Of a stretch of DNA of 64,000 nucleotides, positions 26,801 to 34,829 are shown in pieces; the first letter of the stretch is position 1, and each line of letters opens with the position of its first letter. Location of the stretch: NCBI RefSeq assembly GCF_900120155.1, contig NZ_LT635549.1, positions 930,001 through 994,000 on the forward strand. The letters are read 5' to 3'. The notes below the pieces were generated by a model that saw only the letters and a program-made list of their open reading frames with translations, ran no database searches and was not told the origin of the DNA. A program made the translations under genes and the position numbers. This DNA is from Clostridium sp. Marseille-P3244 (GTDB lineage: Bacteria; Bacillota; Clostridia; Lachnospirales; Lachnospiraceae).

Positions 26801-28387
26801 CTATAAAAAATCAACGAAAAAGATCGAGACACATATATCAGCAAGAAAGAGCAGTGACAGGATCACACTTACGAGGATCCGTCTTGAACGGCCCAATTTC
26901 ATATAAGTCTCTGTCCATCTGGGCGCCAGATAATAAAGAAAGGCGCATCCCAGCAGGGCGAAAGAAACAGAACCTCCCAGATAGATCCGGCCGTTGAGAT
27001 TCAGGAAAAATTCACTGTAATCTCGCAGAGGACTTCCGTACACCAGCTCAGAGACAAAATTTACACTGTATTCGAGCGCGGTGTAAACCCCAAAGTTCAG
27101 TAAGAAGACAAGAACAGGGTTCTGGCAGAAACGTTTGGCTAGAAAAAGGATCAGCAGGCCATAAATTCCATAAAGAGGGATCCAGGGTCCGGGCAATAAG
27201 GCAGAAATTTCCGGACTGCCGCTGCGCATGAGATGGATCAGTGTTTCCAGTATCCAGCCAAAGATAGAGAATGCGTGGAACAGAAAAACGCAGGAAAAGA
27301 TATCATATTTTCGATCGGTTTTTACCTGGGCTTTCACCGCTTTTACCGGCGGCTGTACGGAAAAGAGAAATACAGGATACTGTTCAGGCGCAAAATACGA
27401 GATCTTTGTATAGGGGCCCTGGGAATCATCGTAAAGCGCCTTGCTGATGAGCAGTTCATCCTCTGAAAGAACGTGTTCCAGATAGGAATCATTCAGCAGC
27501 TCATATCTCTGCGAGCGTGACAGAACATAATTTCTTCTCAGAGTGAGATAAAGCTCTGCCTGGCTGGCCATGCGGTAGGGATTTGTAAAAATAAAATCAG
27601 CCAGACCCAGGGTCAGAAGAGAGAGGATCTCCCAGCCCAGAAAAGAAACATCAAGGAAAAACAGCTTGCGTTTGTTGCGGCGCATCAGCTGCCGGGAGAG
27701 AAAGAAAGCGTCCTTTCTGGAGAGCTTGGGATTTTCAGCCAGGATAAACGGGATCATACGGTATTCATAGTGTTTGATGATTCCCCCGATGACGGTAAGA
27801 TTCCAGAGCAGCTGAAAAAGTGTCCGACAGAACATGACCCATGCGGGATGTATGACGCAGCGCAGTTTATAAAGGAAAAATATTTTAGAGACAGCTGTTT
27901 TGTGATAATTCCGATTTTCCAAAAAAAATCTTTTTTCTCCGATCACCAGGATATTGTTGACAAAAATAAGATACAGAAAAGCCAGCAGGATGCCGATCAG
28001 AGGAAAGATTATGGCAGACCATGGATGTTCGGCAGAAAAAATATTAATGGATCGTAATATCGCGAAAAATACGGAGACACCGGTTGAATAAAAGTCGATG
28101 ACAAGAGAACTGACCCGGGCGATTGGCCCCCGGAACAGGCTGATCAGCGGAGTATTTTCAAGAAATCGGTCCACGATGTCCTTGAGGACTTCTGAGTTGG
28201 GTATCCCTGTGGTATAAGACGCGTCGGAATAGTAGGGTCCCGGAGAAAGCCGGAGATTAAAGAATGTGGTGGAGACTGCGTAAGATGCAGTGAGCATGGC
28301 AATGAGAAAGCAGACAGAGATCATTCTCCAGTAGCTCTGCTTCATCGCTGCGCGTGCTTTTTTCTTCAGTACCCTTCTTTTCCACAT
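26801..28387 (-). CDS. DUF975 / ABC_trans_CmpB fusion membrane protein
   Basis: A 528-residue polytopic protein. The first 310 residues resemble DUF975 proteins (ARAAMKQSYWRMISVCFLIA, then GLADFIFTNPYRMASQAELYL). The last 160 resemble the ABC_trans_CmpB family (SIFGWILETL, ALLPGPWIPLYGIYGLLI, ALEYSVNFVSEL). A cytoplasmic linker of about 70 residues joins them. The two families are usually found as separate genes in clostridia. Function is unknown and transport has not been shown for either. ATG 28387 follows GGGAGAGAGCC. Confidence 0.72.
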   Translation of the reverse strand: MWKRRVLKKKARAAMKQSYWRMISVCFLIAMLTASYAVSTTFFNLRLSPGPYYSDASYTTGIPNSEVLKDIVDRFLENTPLISLFRGPIARVSSLVIDFYSTGVSVFFAILRSINIFSAEHPWSAIIFPLIGILLAFLYLIFVNNILVIGEKRFFLENRNYHKTAVSKIFFLYKLRCVIHPAWVMFCRTLFQLLWNLTVIGGIIKHYEYRMIPFILAENPKLSRKDAFFLSRQLMRRNKRKLFFLDVSFLGWEILSLLTLGLADFIFTNPYRMASQAELYLTLRRNYVLSRSQRYELLNDSYLEHVLSEDELLISKALYDDSQGPYTKISYFAPEQYPVFLFSVQPPVKAVKAQVKTDRKYDIFSCVFLFHAFSIFGWILETLIHLMRSGSPEISALLPGPWIPLYGIYGLLILFLAKRFCQNPVLVFLLNFGVYTALEYSVNFVSELVYGSPLRDYSEFFLNLNGRIYLGGSVSFALLGCAFLYYLAPRWTETYMKLGRSRRILVSVILSLLFLADICVSIFFVDFL

Positions 28388-28570
28388 GGCTCTCTCTCCC
28401 ATAGAATGAATTTCGGTGTGCGGAGGATTTTCCGTATGCCCAGGCATTAATGATAGTTTATTTATTATAAGTTATCAGTCAGAGATTTGCAAGCCGGCCG
28501 CCATTGACAGCCGGCTTCCATTGGGAGAGCCGATAAAGTCAAAAAAATTTTATATAAGATATGTTAAAAA

Positions 28571-28633
28571 TGTAAAGTATGCTTGACAGGACATGTAAAG
28601 TAAACTATACTTAAAATGTAAAGTTAACTATAC
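28571..28633 (+). promoter_or_regulatory. Promoter with three 23-bp-spaced operator repeats
   Basis: TGTAAAGT occurs at 28571, 28594 and 28617, exactly 23 bp apart. The second and third copies extend to TGTAAAGTAAACTATAC and TGTAAAGTTAACTATAC. A near-consensus promoter, TTGACA (28583-28588), 17 bases, TATACT (28606-28611), lies among them, so bound protein would cover both boxes and the start site. The downstream gene encodes a small XRE protein, which suggests autoregulation. Confidence 0.75.
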
Positions 28634-28655
28634 AAAACAGAAAGGAGCTGGAGTC

Positions 28656-28865
28656 GTGGAGAACCGGATCCATGAGCTCCGCAGAAAGCGGGGGATCACG
28701 CAGAGTGAACTGGCAGACGCGGTGGAGGTAACCCGTCAGACGATTATTTCTCTGGAAAGCGGAAAATATAATGCGTCATTAATTCTGGCGCATAAGATCG
28801 CCCAGTATTTTGGACTTGCGATTGAAGAAATTTTTATTTTTGACAAGGAGGAAGAGAACATATGA
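28656..28865 (+). CDS. Small XRE-family helix-turn-helix regulator
   Basis: A 69-residue Cro/CI-type protein (IHELRRKRGITQSELADAVEVTRQTIISLESGKY) of the YozG/compact type that usually controls its own two-gene operon. GTG 28656 follows AAAGGAGCTGGAGTC. Its stop overlaps the next start (ATGA), so it is translationally coupled to a small membrane protein. It is the likely ligand of the three repeats upstream. Confidence 0.9.
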   Translation: MENRIHELRRKRGITQSELADAVEVTRQTIISLESGKYNASLILAHKIAQYFGLAIEEIFIFDKEEENI

Positions 28866-29344
28866 TGATAAAAACAGTGTTTCAGGGGGCAAAGACAGAT
28901 GAGGAATTCAGGGAAAAACTGGGGGCAAGGCAGAAGATCACGGGACTGGCCGCTGCCATGGGAGCAACCGGGATCATATGTGGGATACTGATGGTGTGCC
29001 TTTTGCCTGATACACGCCAGAATGCCTTTATGTCAGGAGTATACTGCGGAGTAGGAGCAGCGGCAGTGGTTATGGGGATCATGGAATTGAGAAAGATCAG
29101 AAAAATGCTGAAGGACAGTACGATACTGCGCAGAGAGCGGATCAAAGAAGGCGATGAGCGGTCCGCGGAGATCGGCAGGATGGCGTCAGGACGAGCAGCT
29201 CTGATATTTTTATTTGCCATGATGTTCGCGCTGCTGATATCGGGCTTCTTCAGTATGGAAGTATTCTGGACGCTTTGGTGTTCCGTGTTGGGATACAGTG
29301 TGATCTGCAAACTGTCAGAAATATATTATAGAAAGAAAATATAA
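28862..29344 (+). CDS. Small membrane protein, XRE partner
   Basis: A 160-residue protein with four hydrophobic segments (about residues 30-48, 58-76, 115-133 and 136-152) and a charged middle part (RRERIKEGDERSAEIG). Proteins of this plan often follow compact XRE regulators in Firmicutes and are of unknown function. The ATG at 28862 overlaps the regulator's stop; a second ATG is at 28865. Confidence 0.7.
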   Translation: MMIKTVFQGAKTDEEFREKLGARQKITGLAAAMGATGIICGILMVCLLPDTRQNAFMSGVYCGVGAAAVVMGIMELRKIRKMLKDSTILRRERIKEGDERSAEIGRMASGRAALIFLFAMMFALLISGFFSMEVFWTLWCSVLGYSVICKLSEIYYRKKI

Positions 29345-29402
29345 ATAATGGTATCTGCTCAAAAACAGCGGAATATGCGGTATCGGGAGAGGCTGTGCAT
29401 AC

Positions 29403-29777
29403 TTACGGATGCATAGCCTCATGTTCTTTTTTGATCTCGGAAAAACAGTCTGCTGCGGTCCACGAACTGTTAGTTGGGGTGAGGATGGCTTTGTAGGGAA
29501 AGGGACCTGCGCCGGACTTCCTCAGAGCGGCAAGCGCCAGATTGAGGCGGTTGTCTTCAAAGAAGCAGAAAACGAACATTGTGTCCGGAAGTTCCGACCC
29601 GGTATAAGAACCGTCCACAGGCTGCATGTCTTTGATCCCGGCGAGTACGCCCAAAGGCTGGTTGTAGTCGGACAGCCGGACACGTTTCAACCTGACATGC
29701 AGAGGGAACAGAGCCATCTCGATCTTCAAAAGCTGATCCCTCTGCGGCGGGTTAAAGAGTAAGATTGTTTCTTTCAT
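29403..29777 (-). CDS. DUF3783 protein
   Basis: A 124-residue protein matching DUF3783 by its C-terminal pattern: MFVFCFFEDNRLNLALAALR, then KAILTPTNSSWTAADCF and an acidic helix. The family is widespread in clostridia and functionally unassigned. ATG 29777 follows CAGGAG. The gene is alone on the minus strand between two plus-strand units. Confidence 0.75.
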   Translation of the reverse strand: MKETILLFNPPQRDQLLKIEMALFPLHVRLKRVRLSDYNQPLGVLAGIKDMQPVDGSYTGSELPDTMFVFCFFEDNRLNLALAALRKSGAGPFPYKAILTPTNSSWTAADCFSEIKKEHEAMHP

Positions 29778-29867
29778 AATCATAAGCTCCTGATTCTGTA
29801 TTTGAAATACAGCCAGTGTATTTCTTTATTATTGTAGTATAGGAAAAGGAGAAAGGGAAGGGGGATT

Positions 29868-29956
29868 GTTACAATTTTATGAAGGGGGACGTGTACCTGT
29901 TAAAAGGTGCCTGTCCCCTTTTAACAGGTACACGTCCCCCTTCATACAATAGTAAC
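29868..29956. repeat. Palindromic intergenic repeat, copy B (composite)
   Basis: The core arms 29881-29907 and 29917-29943 are perfectly complementary over 27 bp around a 9-nt loop. With two mismatches, pairing extends to 40-bp arms (29868-29907 and 29917-29956). The left arm contains GGGGACGTGTACCTGTT, like copy C. The middle contains AAAAGGTGCCTGTCCCC, like the right half of copy A, so three half-units seem to be joined. It lies just upstream of the ribosome site of the gene at 29981. Confidence 0.85.
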
Positions 29957-29980
29957 AGAAAATATCAGGGAGGGGCAGGT

Positions 29981-30235
29981 ATGCGGATCTGTGAACTGAG
30001 GGACAAGGAAGTTATCAATATATGCAGCGGAAGACGTCTGGGATGTATCGTAGATGTAGAGATCAATATCTGCACCGGCGAGGTGGAAGCGGTCATTATT
30101 CCGGGGCCGGGAAAGATCTGTGGATTTCTCGGGACAGACTGTGAGTATGTCATCCCCTTTGCCTGTATCCGAAAGATAGGTCCGGATATCATCATTGTGG
30201 AAATCCAGGAAGAAAAATTTTTGCAAAAGTTCTGA
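29981..30235 (+). CDS. YlmC/YmxH-family PRC-barrel sporulation protein
   Basis: An 84-residue PRC-barrel protein of the YlmC/YmxH family (MRICELRDKEVINI, then GCIVDVEIN and KIGPDIIIVEI). In Bacillus and clostridia these small proteins are linked to sporulation but their biochemical role is unknown. AGGGAGGGGCAGGT precedes the start. Palindrome copy B ends about 25 bases upstream, so it lies in the leader of this gene. nrdR follows 70 bases downstream. Confidence 0.85.
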   Translation: MRICELRDKEVINICSGRRLGCIVDVEINICTGEVEAVIIPGPGKICGFLGTDCEYVIPFACIRKIGPDIIIVEIQEEKFLQKF

Positions 30236-30305
30236 CGGTCGTGTATAATAAACGCAGATTGCAGAATCGGGACGAAACATGTTCCGGAGAAAGGCGGATA
30301 ACATT

Positions 30306-30755
30306 ATGAGATGTCCATATTGCGGCAACCCGGACACAAGAGTCATTGATTCCAGACCGGCGGAGGACAAGAGCTCCATTCGAAGGAGACGTTCCTGTGA
30401 TGAGTGTGGAAGAAGGTTTACTACCTATGAGAAAGTGGAGACGATTCCACTGATCGTTATTAAAAAAGACAACAACCGTGAGCAGTATGAGAGGGCAAAG
30501 ATTGAACATGGGGTGTTAAGCGCATGTTATAAGCGGCCGGTTCCGGCGGAAGCGATACAGAAAACTATTGACGCCATAGAGTTAGAGATCTTTAACCGGG
30601 AAGAAAAGGAAGTTTCCAGCAGCGTGATCGGTGAGATCGTTATGGAGAAGCTTAAAGATCTGGATCCTGTGGCGTATGTGAGATTTGCCTCAGTTTACCG
30701 GGAGTTCAAGGATGTGAATACATTTATGGACGAGCTGAAAAAGTTCCTGCAGTAA
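30306..30755 (+). CDS. nrdR: NrdR, ribonucleotide reductase repressor
   Basis: A 149-residue protein with the NrdR zinc ribbon (MRCPYCGNPDTRVIDSRP, then CDECGRRFTTYEKVE) and an ATP-cone domain. It senses ATP/dATP and represses ribonucleotide reductase genes. The length is typical. ATG 30306 begins the conserved MRCPYCG; no earlier start is needed. Confidence 0.95.
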   Translation: MRCPYCGNPDTRVIDSRPAEDKSSIRRRRSCDECGRRFTTYEKVETIPLIVIKKDNNREQYERAKIEHGVLSACYKRPVPAEAIQKTIDAIELEIFNREEKEVSSSVIGEIVMEKLKDLDPVAYVRFASVYREFKDVNTFMDELKKFLQ

Positions 30756-30791
30756 TGGCTTGAAAGTGGCTTGACAGAAGGAGAAGCTGAC

Positions 30792-31544
30792 ATGAAACTG
30801 ATATCATGGAATGTGAATGGCATACGGGCATGTGTCCAGAAGGGATTTCTGGACTTTTTTCACGAGTCGGACGCGGACATCTTCTGCATCCAGGAGACTA
30901 AAATGCAGGAAGGACAGCTTATGCTGGATCTTCCGGGATATTTTCAGTACTGGAATTATGCTGTGAAAAAAGGGTATTCCGGCACAGCGGTATTTACCAG
31001 GAAAGAGCCTCTCTCAGTGTCCTATGGGATCGGGATAGAGGAACATGATCAGGAAGGACGGGTCATTACCTGTGAATTTGACGATTTTTATTTCGTTACG
31101 GTGTATACGCCCAATTCTCAGAATGAGCTGGCTCGTCTGGATTACCGCATGAAGTGGGAGGATGACTTCAGGACCTATCTGAAGAAACTGGAAGAGAAAC
31201 GGCCGGTCATTGTTACAGGAGACATGAACGTGGCCCATCAGGAGATCGATCTTAAGAATCCGAAGACGAACCGGAAAAATGCGGGATTTACAGATGAAGA
31301 ACGGCAGAAATTTACCGAACTTCTGGATGCGGGATTTATCGATACATTCCGCTATTTTTATCCTGACCGGGAGGGAATATACTCCTGGTGGTCTTATCGG
31401 TTCAGCGCCCGTGCCAAAAACGCGGGCTGGCGCATCGACTATTTCTGTGTCTCCCAGTGCCTGAAGGACAGGCTGGAAGATGCGAAGATATTGACCAATG
31501 TAATGGGATCAGATCACTGTCCCGTAGAACTGGATCTGAAATAG
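30792..31544 (+). CDS. xth: Exodeoxyribonuclease III
   Basis: A 250-residue member of the exonuclease-endonuclease-phosphatase family. It has [11 protein letters not shown], the metal-binding E in [25 protein letters not shown] and the terminal catalytic SDHCPV. It acts on abasic sites and 3' ends in DNA repair. The ribosome site (AGAAGGAGAAGCTGAC) overlaps a short gap after nrdR, so the two genes may be co-transcribed. Confidence 0.93.
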   Translation: MKLISWNVNGIRACVQKGFLDFFHESDADIFCIQETKMQEGQLMLDLPGYFQYWNYAVKKGYSGTAVFTRKEPLSVSYGIGIEEHDQEGRVITCEFDDFYFVTVYTPNSQNELARLDYRMKWEDDFRTYLKKLEEKRPVIVTGDMNVAHQEIDLKNPKTNRKNAGFTDEERQKFTELLDAGFIDTFRYFYPDREGIYSWWSYRFSARAKNAGWRIDYFCVSQCLKDRLEDAKILTNVMGSDHCPVELDLK

Positions 31545-31604
31545 AGCAGAGCCGGGCAGAAGCGTCCGGACATTCAGTCATCATATCAAGGAAGGTGGAG
31601 CAAT

Positions 31605-32702
31605 ATGACAAAAATAGACATTATTTCAGGATTCCTCGGCGCCGGGAAAACGACGCTGATCAAGAAACTGCTCGCAGAGGCTTTTGCAGAGGAGCAGGTT
31701 GTGCTCATTGAGAATGAGTTTGGAGAGATCGGCATTGACAGTGGATTTCTGAAAGAATCCGGGATCGAGATCAGAGAAATGAATTCAGGCTGTATCTGCT
31801 GTTCCCTGGTGGGAGATTTCGGAAAATCTCTCCGGGAAGTGGTGGACACATATCATCCTGACCGGATCCTGATCGAGCCGTCGGGGGTGGGAAAGCTTTC
31901 AGATGTGATCAAAGCGGTGCAGGATGTGCAGGGAGATATCGACGCGCGGCTTAACAGCTTCAGCACAGTTGTAGATGTGACGAAATGCAGGATCTACCGG
32001 AAAAATTTTGGTGAGTTCTTCAGCAATCAGATCGAGTATGCGGGCGCGGTCATTCTGAGCCGGACAGACAGGGCGAAGCCGGAGAAGATCGAGGAGAGCG
32101 TGAATCTTCTGAGGGAACTGAATGCAAAAGCTCCGTTTATCACTACTCCTATCGCTCAGCTGTCTGGGAAGAAGATACTGGAGACGATGGAGGAGAGCAG
32201 ATCTCTGGAAGAAGAACTTTTAGGGGAGATTACATGCCCGGAGTGCGGACATGTCCACGATCATGATGGGCACTGTGGCCATTCGGAACATGATCACCAT
32301 GAGGGCCACGATCACGACCATCATAAAGCGCACGATCACGGTCATGACCATGATCATGACCATCATGAAGCCCACGGCCATGATCACGCCCATCATCACC
32401 ATCACGAGGGCCATCATCATGCGGATGAATTGTTTGTCAGCTGGGGGCGGGAGACGATCCACCAATATACAAAAGAACAGATGAATGAGATATTAAAGCG
32501 TCTGGAAACAGAAGATATCTACGGAAATGTACTTCGCGCCAAGGGGATGGTAGCCGGAACGGACGGCCAGTGGATTTATTTTGATATGGTACCGGAGGAA
32601 TATGAAGTTCGCGAGGGCACACCTGAATATACCGGCCGCATCTGCGTGATAGGGGCGGAACTGAAAGAGGACAGGCTGGCCGAACTGTTTGGGCTTTCCT
32701 GA
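31605..32702 (+). CDS. CobW/COG0523 GTPase, histidine-rich metallochaperone
   Basis: A 365-residue P-loop GTPase with Walker A GFLGAGKTT, the metal-binding GCICCSL motif near residue 63 and a C-terminal CobW_C domain. Between residues about 205 and 275 lies an extreme histidine/aspartate stretch preceded by CPECGHVHDHDGHCGH, clearly a metal-binding segment. COG0523 proteins insert or store zinc, cobalt or nickel. The following gene encodes a second CobW-like GTPase, so the two probably act as a pair in metal supply. Confidence 0.9.
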   Translation: MTKIDIISGFLGAGKTTLIKKLLAEAFAEEQVVLIENEFGEIGIDSGFLKESGIEIREMNSGCICCSLVGDFGKSLREVVDTYHPDRILIEPSGVGKLSDVIKAVQDVQGDIDARLNSFSTVVDVTKCRIYRKNFGEFFSNQIEYAGAVILSRTDRAKPEKIEESVNLLRELNAKAPFITTPIAQLSGKKILETMEESRSLEEELLGEITCPECGHVHDHDGHCGHSEHDHHEGHDHDHHKAHDHGHDHDHDHHEAHGHDHAHHHHHEGHHHADELFVSWGRETIHQYTKEQMNEILKRLETEDIYGNVLRAKGMVAGTDGQWIYFDMVPEEYEVREGTPEYTGRICVIGAELKEDRLAELFGLS

Positions 32703-32732
32703 AAAGCGGGATCAGAACAGGAGAGGATAAGA

Positions 32733-33680
32733 ATGAATGAACCAAGAGTAATGGTCTATCTGATGACCGGATTTCTGGACAGCGGAAAGACGCAGTTTCT
32801 GGATTTTACACTGAAGCAGGATTATTTCCAGATTGACGGAAAGACCCTTCTGATCCTTTGCGAGGAGGGAGGGGAAGAATATGATCCCGCAGAGATGCTG
32901 AAGTACGGCGTGGTGATCGAGAAAATAGAGGATCAGGCGGATCTGACGGAAGAGTGGCTGGAGGAGATGGAGACTAAACACCAGCCGGAGCGGGTCGTGA
33001 TAGAGTACAATGGGATGTGGAAGGTGAGCGATTTTGAGAGACTCCGTCTGCCGGAAGGATGGGGGATCGAGCAGAAGCTGACTACTGTAGATGCCAGTAC
33101 TTTTCAGATGTATCTGACGAATTTAAAGCCTCTTTTTGTGGAAATGGTGCGGGACGCCGAGATGGTTCTGTTCAACCGGTGCGGGGATATCGGGCCTCTG
33201 GCAGGTTACAGGCGCAGCGTAAAAGTGGTAAGCCCGCAGGCAGAGGTGATTTTTGAGGATGAGAACGGAGAGATTGAAAATATATTCGGGGATGACGTGC
33301 CCTATGATCTGGAAGCTCCTGTCATAGAGATCCTGAAAGAAGATTATGGGATATGGTATGTCGATATGATGGAGAATCCGGACCGCTACAGAGGAAAAGT
33401 TGTAGAGTTTACGGCAAGAGTGCTCAAGCCGAGAGGATTCCCGGATAAAGTGTTTCTTCCGGGGCGCATGGCAATGACCTGCTGCGCGGATGATACAACA
33501 TTTTTAGGATATGTCTGCAGGAGCTCGTACGCACCGAAGCTGAAGCCAGGCGACTGGATTACGGTGAGGGCGAAAGTGAGATTCGCCAATCTGTCGGTAT
33601 ACCGCGGAGAAGGTCCCATCCTGGAAGCGGAAAATATCACGCCGGCCGATCCCATCAAGGAGCTGGTATATTTTAACTGA
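32733..33680 (+). CDS. CobW-like GTPase fused to a YcgQ/DUF1980-like C-terminus
   Basis: A 315-residue protein. The N-terminal 190 residues are a CobW-type GTPase (VYLMTGFLDSGKTQFLDF), without the CxCC metal motif. The C-terminal 100 residues (NPDRYRGKVVEFTARVLK, then RMAMTCCADDTTFLGYVC) resemble the DUF1980/YcgQ domain of TIGR03943-type proteins, which are zinc-linked in Bacillus. Such a fusion suggests a role in metal delivery at the membrane. It lies 30 bases after the His-rich GTPase gene in the same operon. Confidence 0.78.
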   Translation: MNEPRVMVYLMTGFLDSGKTQFLDFTLKQDYFQIDGKTLLILCEEGGEEYDPAEMLKYGVVIEKIEDQADLTEEWLEEMETKHQPERVVIEYNGMWKVSDFERLRLPEGWGIEQKLTTVDASTFQMYLTNLKPLFVEMVRDAEMVLFNRCGDIGPLAGYRRSVKVVSPQAEVIFEDENGEIENIFGDDVPYDLEAPVIEILKEDYGIWYVDMMENPDRYRGKVVEFTARVLKPRGFPDKVFLPGRMAMTCCADDTTFLGYVCRSSYAPKLKPGDWITVRAKVRFANLSVYRGEGPILEAENITPADPIKELVYFN

Positions 33681-33747
33681 CAGCCAGATACAACTGACAA
33701 CCGGATACAGCAGGCCGGGGCATCCGGCCGCATCGAAGGAGAAAAAA

Positions 33748-34710
33748 ATGGAGAAAGAATATGATGTGATCGCTCTGGGAGAGCTTTTGATCGATTTCGC
33801 CGCAAGCGGACAGAGTGAACAGGGAAACAGCCTGTTTGAAGCGTGCCCGGGCGGCGCGCCCTGCAATGTTCTGGCCCTTCTGAATAAAATGGGAAAGAGG
33901 ACGGCATTTGTCGGAAAGGTCGGGGAAGACCATTTCGGAATACTGCTCAGAAATACGATAACGGAAGCGGGTATCGATGCGTCCTGTCTTGTGACAGACA
34001 GCACGGTAAATACAACATTGGCTTTTGTCCATACTTATCCGGACGGAGACAGAGAATTTTCCTTTTATCGTGATCCGGGCGCGGATATGATGCTGCGAGC
34101 GGAGGAAGTAGATCCGGATTTTATCCGGCAGGCAAAGATCTTTCACTTTGGCACGTTATCCATGACTCACGACGGAGTCCGGGCAGCTACGAAGAAGGCG
34201 GTCCGCGCCGCTAAAGACGGGGGATGCCTGATCTCGTTTGACCCGAATCTGCGCCCGCCGCTTTGGACATCCCTTGATCTGGCGAGAGAGCAGATGGAAT
34301 ATGGGTTTGGAGTCTGCGATATCCTGAAGATTTCTGACAATGAGATCCAGTTTGTGTCCGGAAAGGAAGATTTTGATGAAGGAATCGCGTATCTTCAGGG
34401 AAAATATAAAATACCGCTCATCCTTCTGACAATGGGAAAAGACGGAAGCCGGGCTTACTACAGAGGGATGCGTGTGGAACATCCGGGATTTTCCGTGCGT
34501 ACGATCGAGACTACCGGCGCCGGCGACACTTTTTGCGGAAGTGTTCTGACCTATATCCTGGAACATGATTTGGAATCGCTGACCGGGGAACAGCTGGGCG
34601 AGATGCTTACATTCTCAAACGCGGCGGCGGCCATCGTGACGACAAAGAAAGGTGCCATCAAGGCTATGCCGGACCGGAAGGATGTTTTAAAACTGGCCGC
34701 GACACAATGA
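33748..34710 (+). CDS. PfkB-family sugar kinase, fructokinase-like
   Basis: A 320-residue ribokinase-fold protein with IALGELLIDF, the substrate lid segment CPGGAPCNVLALLNKMG and the catalytic motif TGAGDTFCGSVL near residue 256. The sequence is closest in style to bacterial fructokinases, which phosphorylate fructose at O6. No sugar transporter or invertase is adjacent, so the substrate is not proven. GAAGGAG precedes the start. Confidence 0.88.
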   Translation: MEKEYDVIALGELLIDFAASGQSEQGNSLFEACPGGAPCNVLALLNKMGKRTAFVGKVGEDHFGILLRNTITEAGIDASCLVTDSTVNTTLAFVHTYPDGDREFSFYRDPGADMMLRAEEVDPDFIRQAKIFHFGTLSMTHDGVRAATKKAVRAAKDGGCLISFDPNLRPPLWTSLDLAREQMEYGFGVCDILKISDNEIQFVSGKEDFDEGIAYLQGKYKIPLILLTMGKDGSRAYYRGMRVEHPGFSVRTIETTGAGDTFCGSVLTYILEHDLESLTGEQLGEMLTFSNAAAAIVTTKKGAIKAMPDRKDVLKLAATQ

Positions 34711-34732
34711 TCCGGAGTTTTTGCGATTGAAT

Positions 34733-34761
34733 TTGACAACCAGATGTGGAGCAGATATAAT
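34733..34761 (+). promoter_or_regulatory. Consensus sigma-A promoter of glnA
   Basis: TTGACA (34733-34738) and TATAAT (34756-34761) are both perfect and separated by 17 bases. Transcription should begin near 34768, a few bases before an attenuator-like hairpin. Confidence 0.85.
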
Positions 34762-34774
34762 GGAAAAATGAAAC

Positions 34775-34813
34775 AAGGGCGTTTCTCACAGGAGGAGAAC
34801 GCCCTTTTGTCTT
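34775..34813 (+). promoter_or_regulatory. Attenuator-like hairpin in glnA leader
   Basis: AAGGGCGTT (34775-34783) pairs with AACGCCCTT (34798-34806), continued by CTC/GAG with one bulged T and a 7-nt loop, then TTTTGTCTT. The hairpin lies between the promoter and the AAAGGAGGG ribosome site of glnA, so termination here would stop expression. An ANTAR-domain regulator is encoded just downstream of glnA. An alternative pairing leaves the six-base loop ACAGGA, which has A at position 1 and G at position 4 as in ANTAR target loops. Confidence 0.65.
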
Positions 34814-34829
34814 AAAGGAGGGTTCGATT

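Noticed and set aside
28491-28517. AAGCCGGC/GCCGGCTT hairpin upstream of the XRE operon
   Set aside because: An 8-bp stem without a T-run and not at a gene end on a supporting strand; no role could be assigned.
28571-28633. Regular 23-bp repeats as a CRISPR array
   Set aside because: Only three copies, unequal spacers forming a promoter, no cas genes; an operator array explains them better.
32240-32430. Repetitive CATGATCAC-like DNA as a tandem repeat element
   Set aside because: It is in frame within the CobW gene and encodes the His/Asp-rich metal segment; the DNA repetition follows from the protein.
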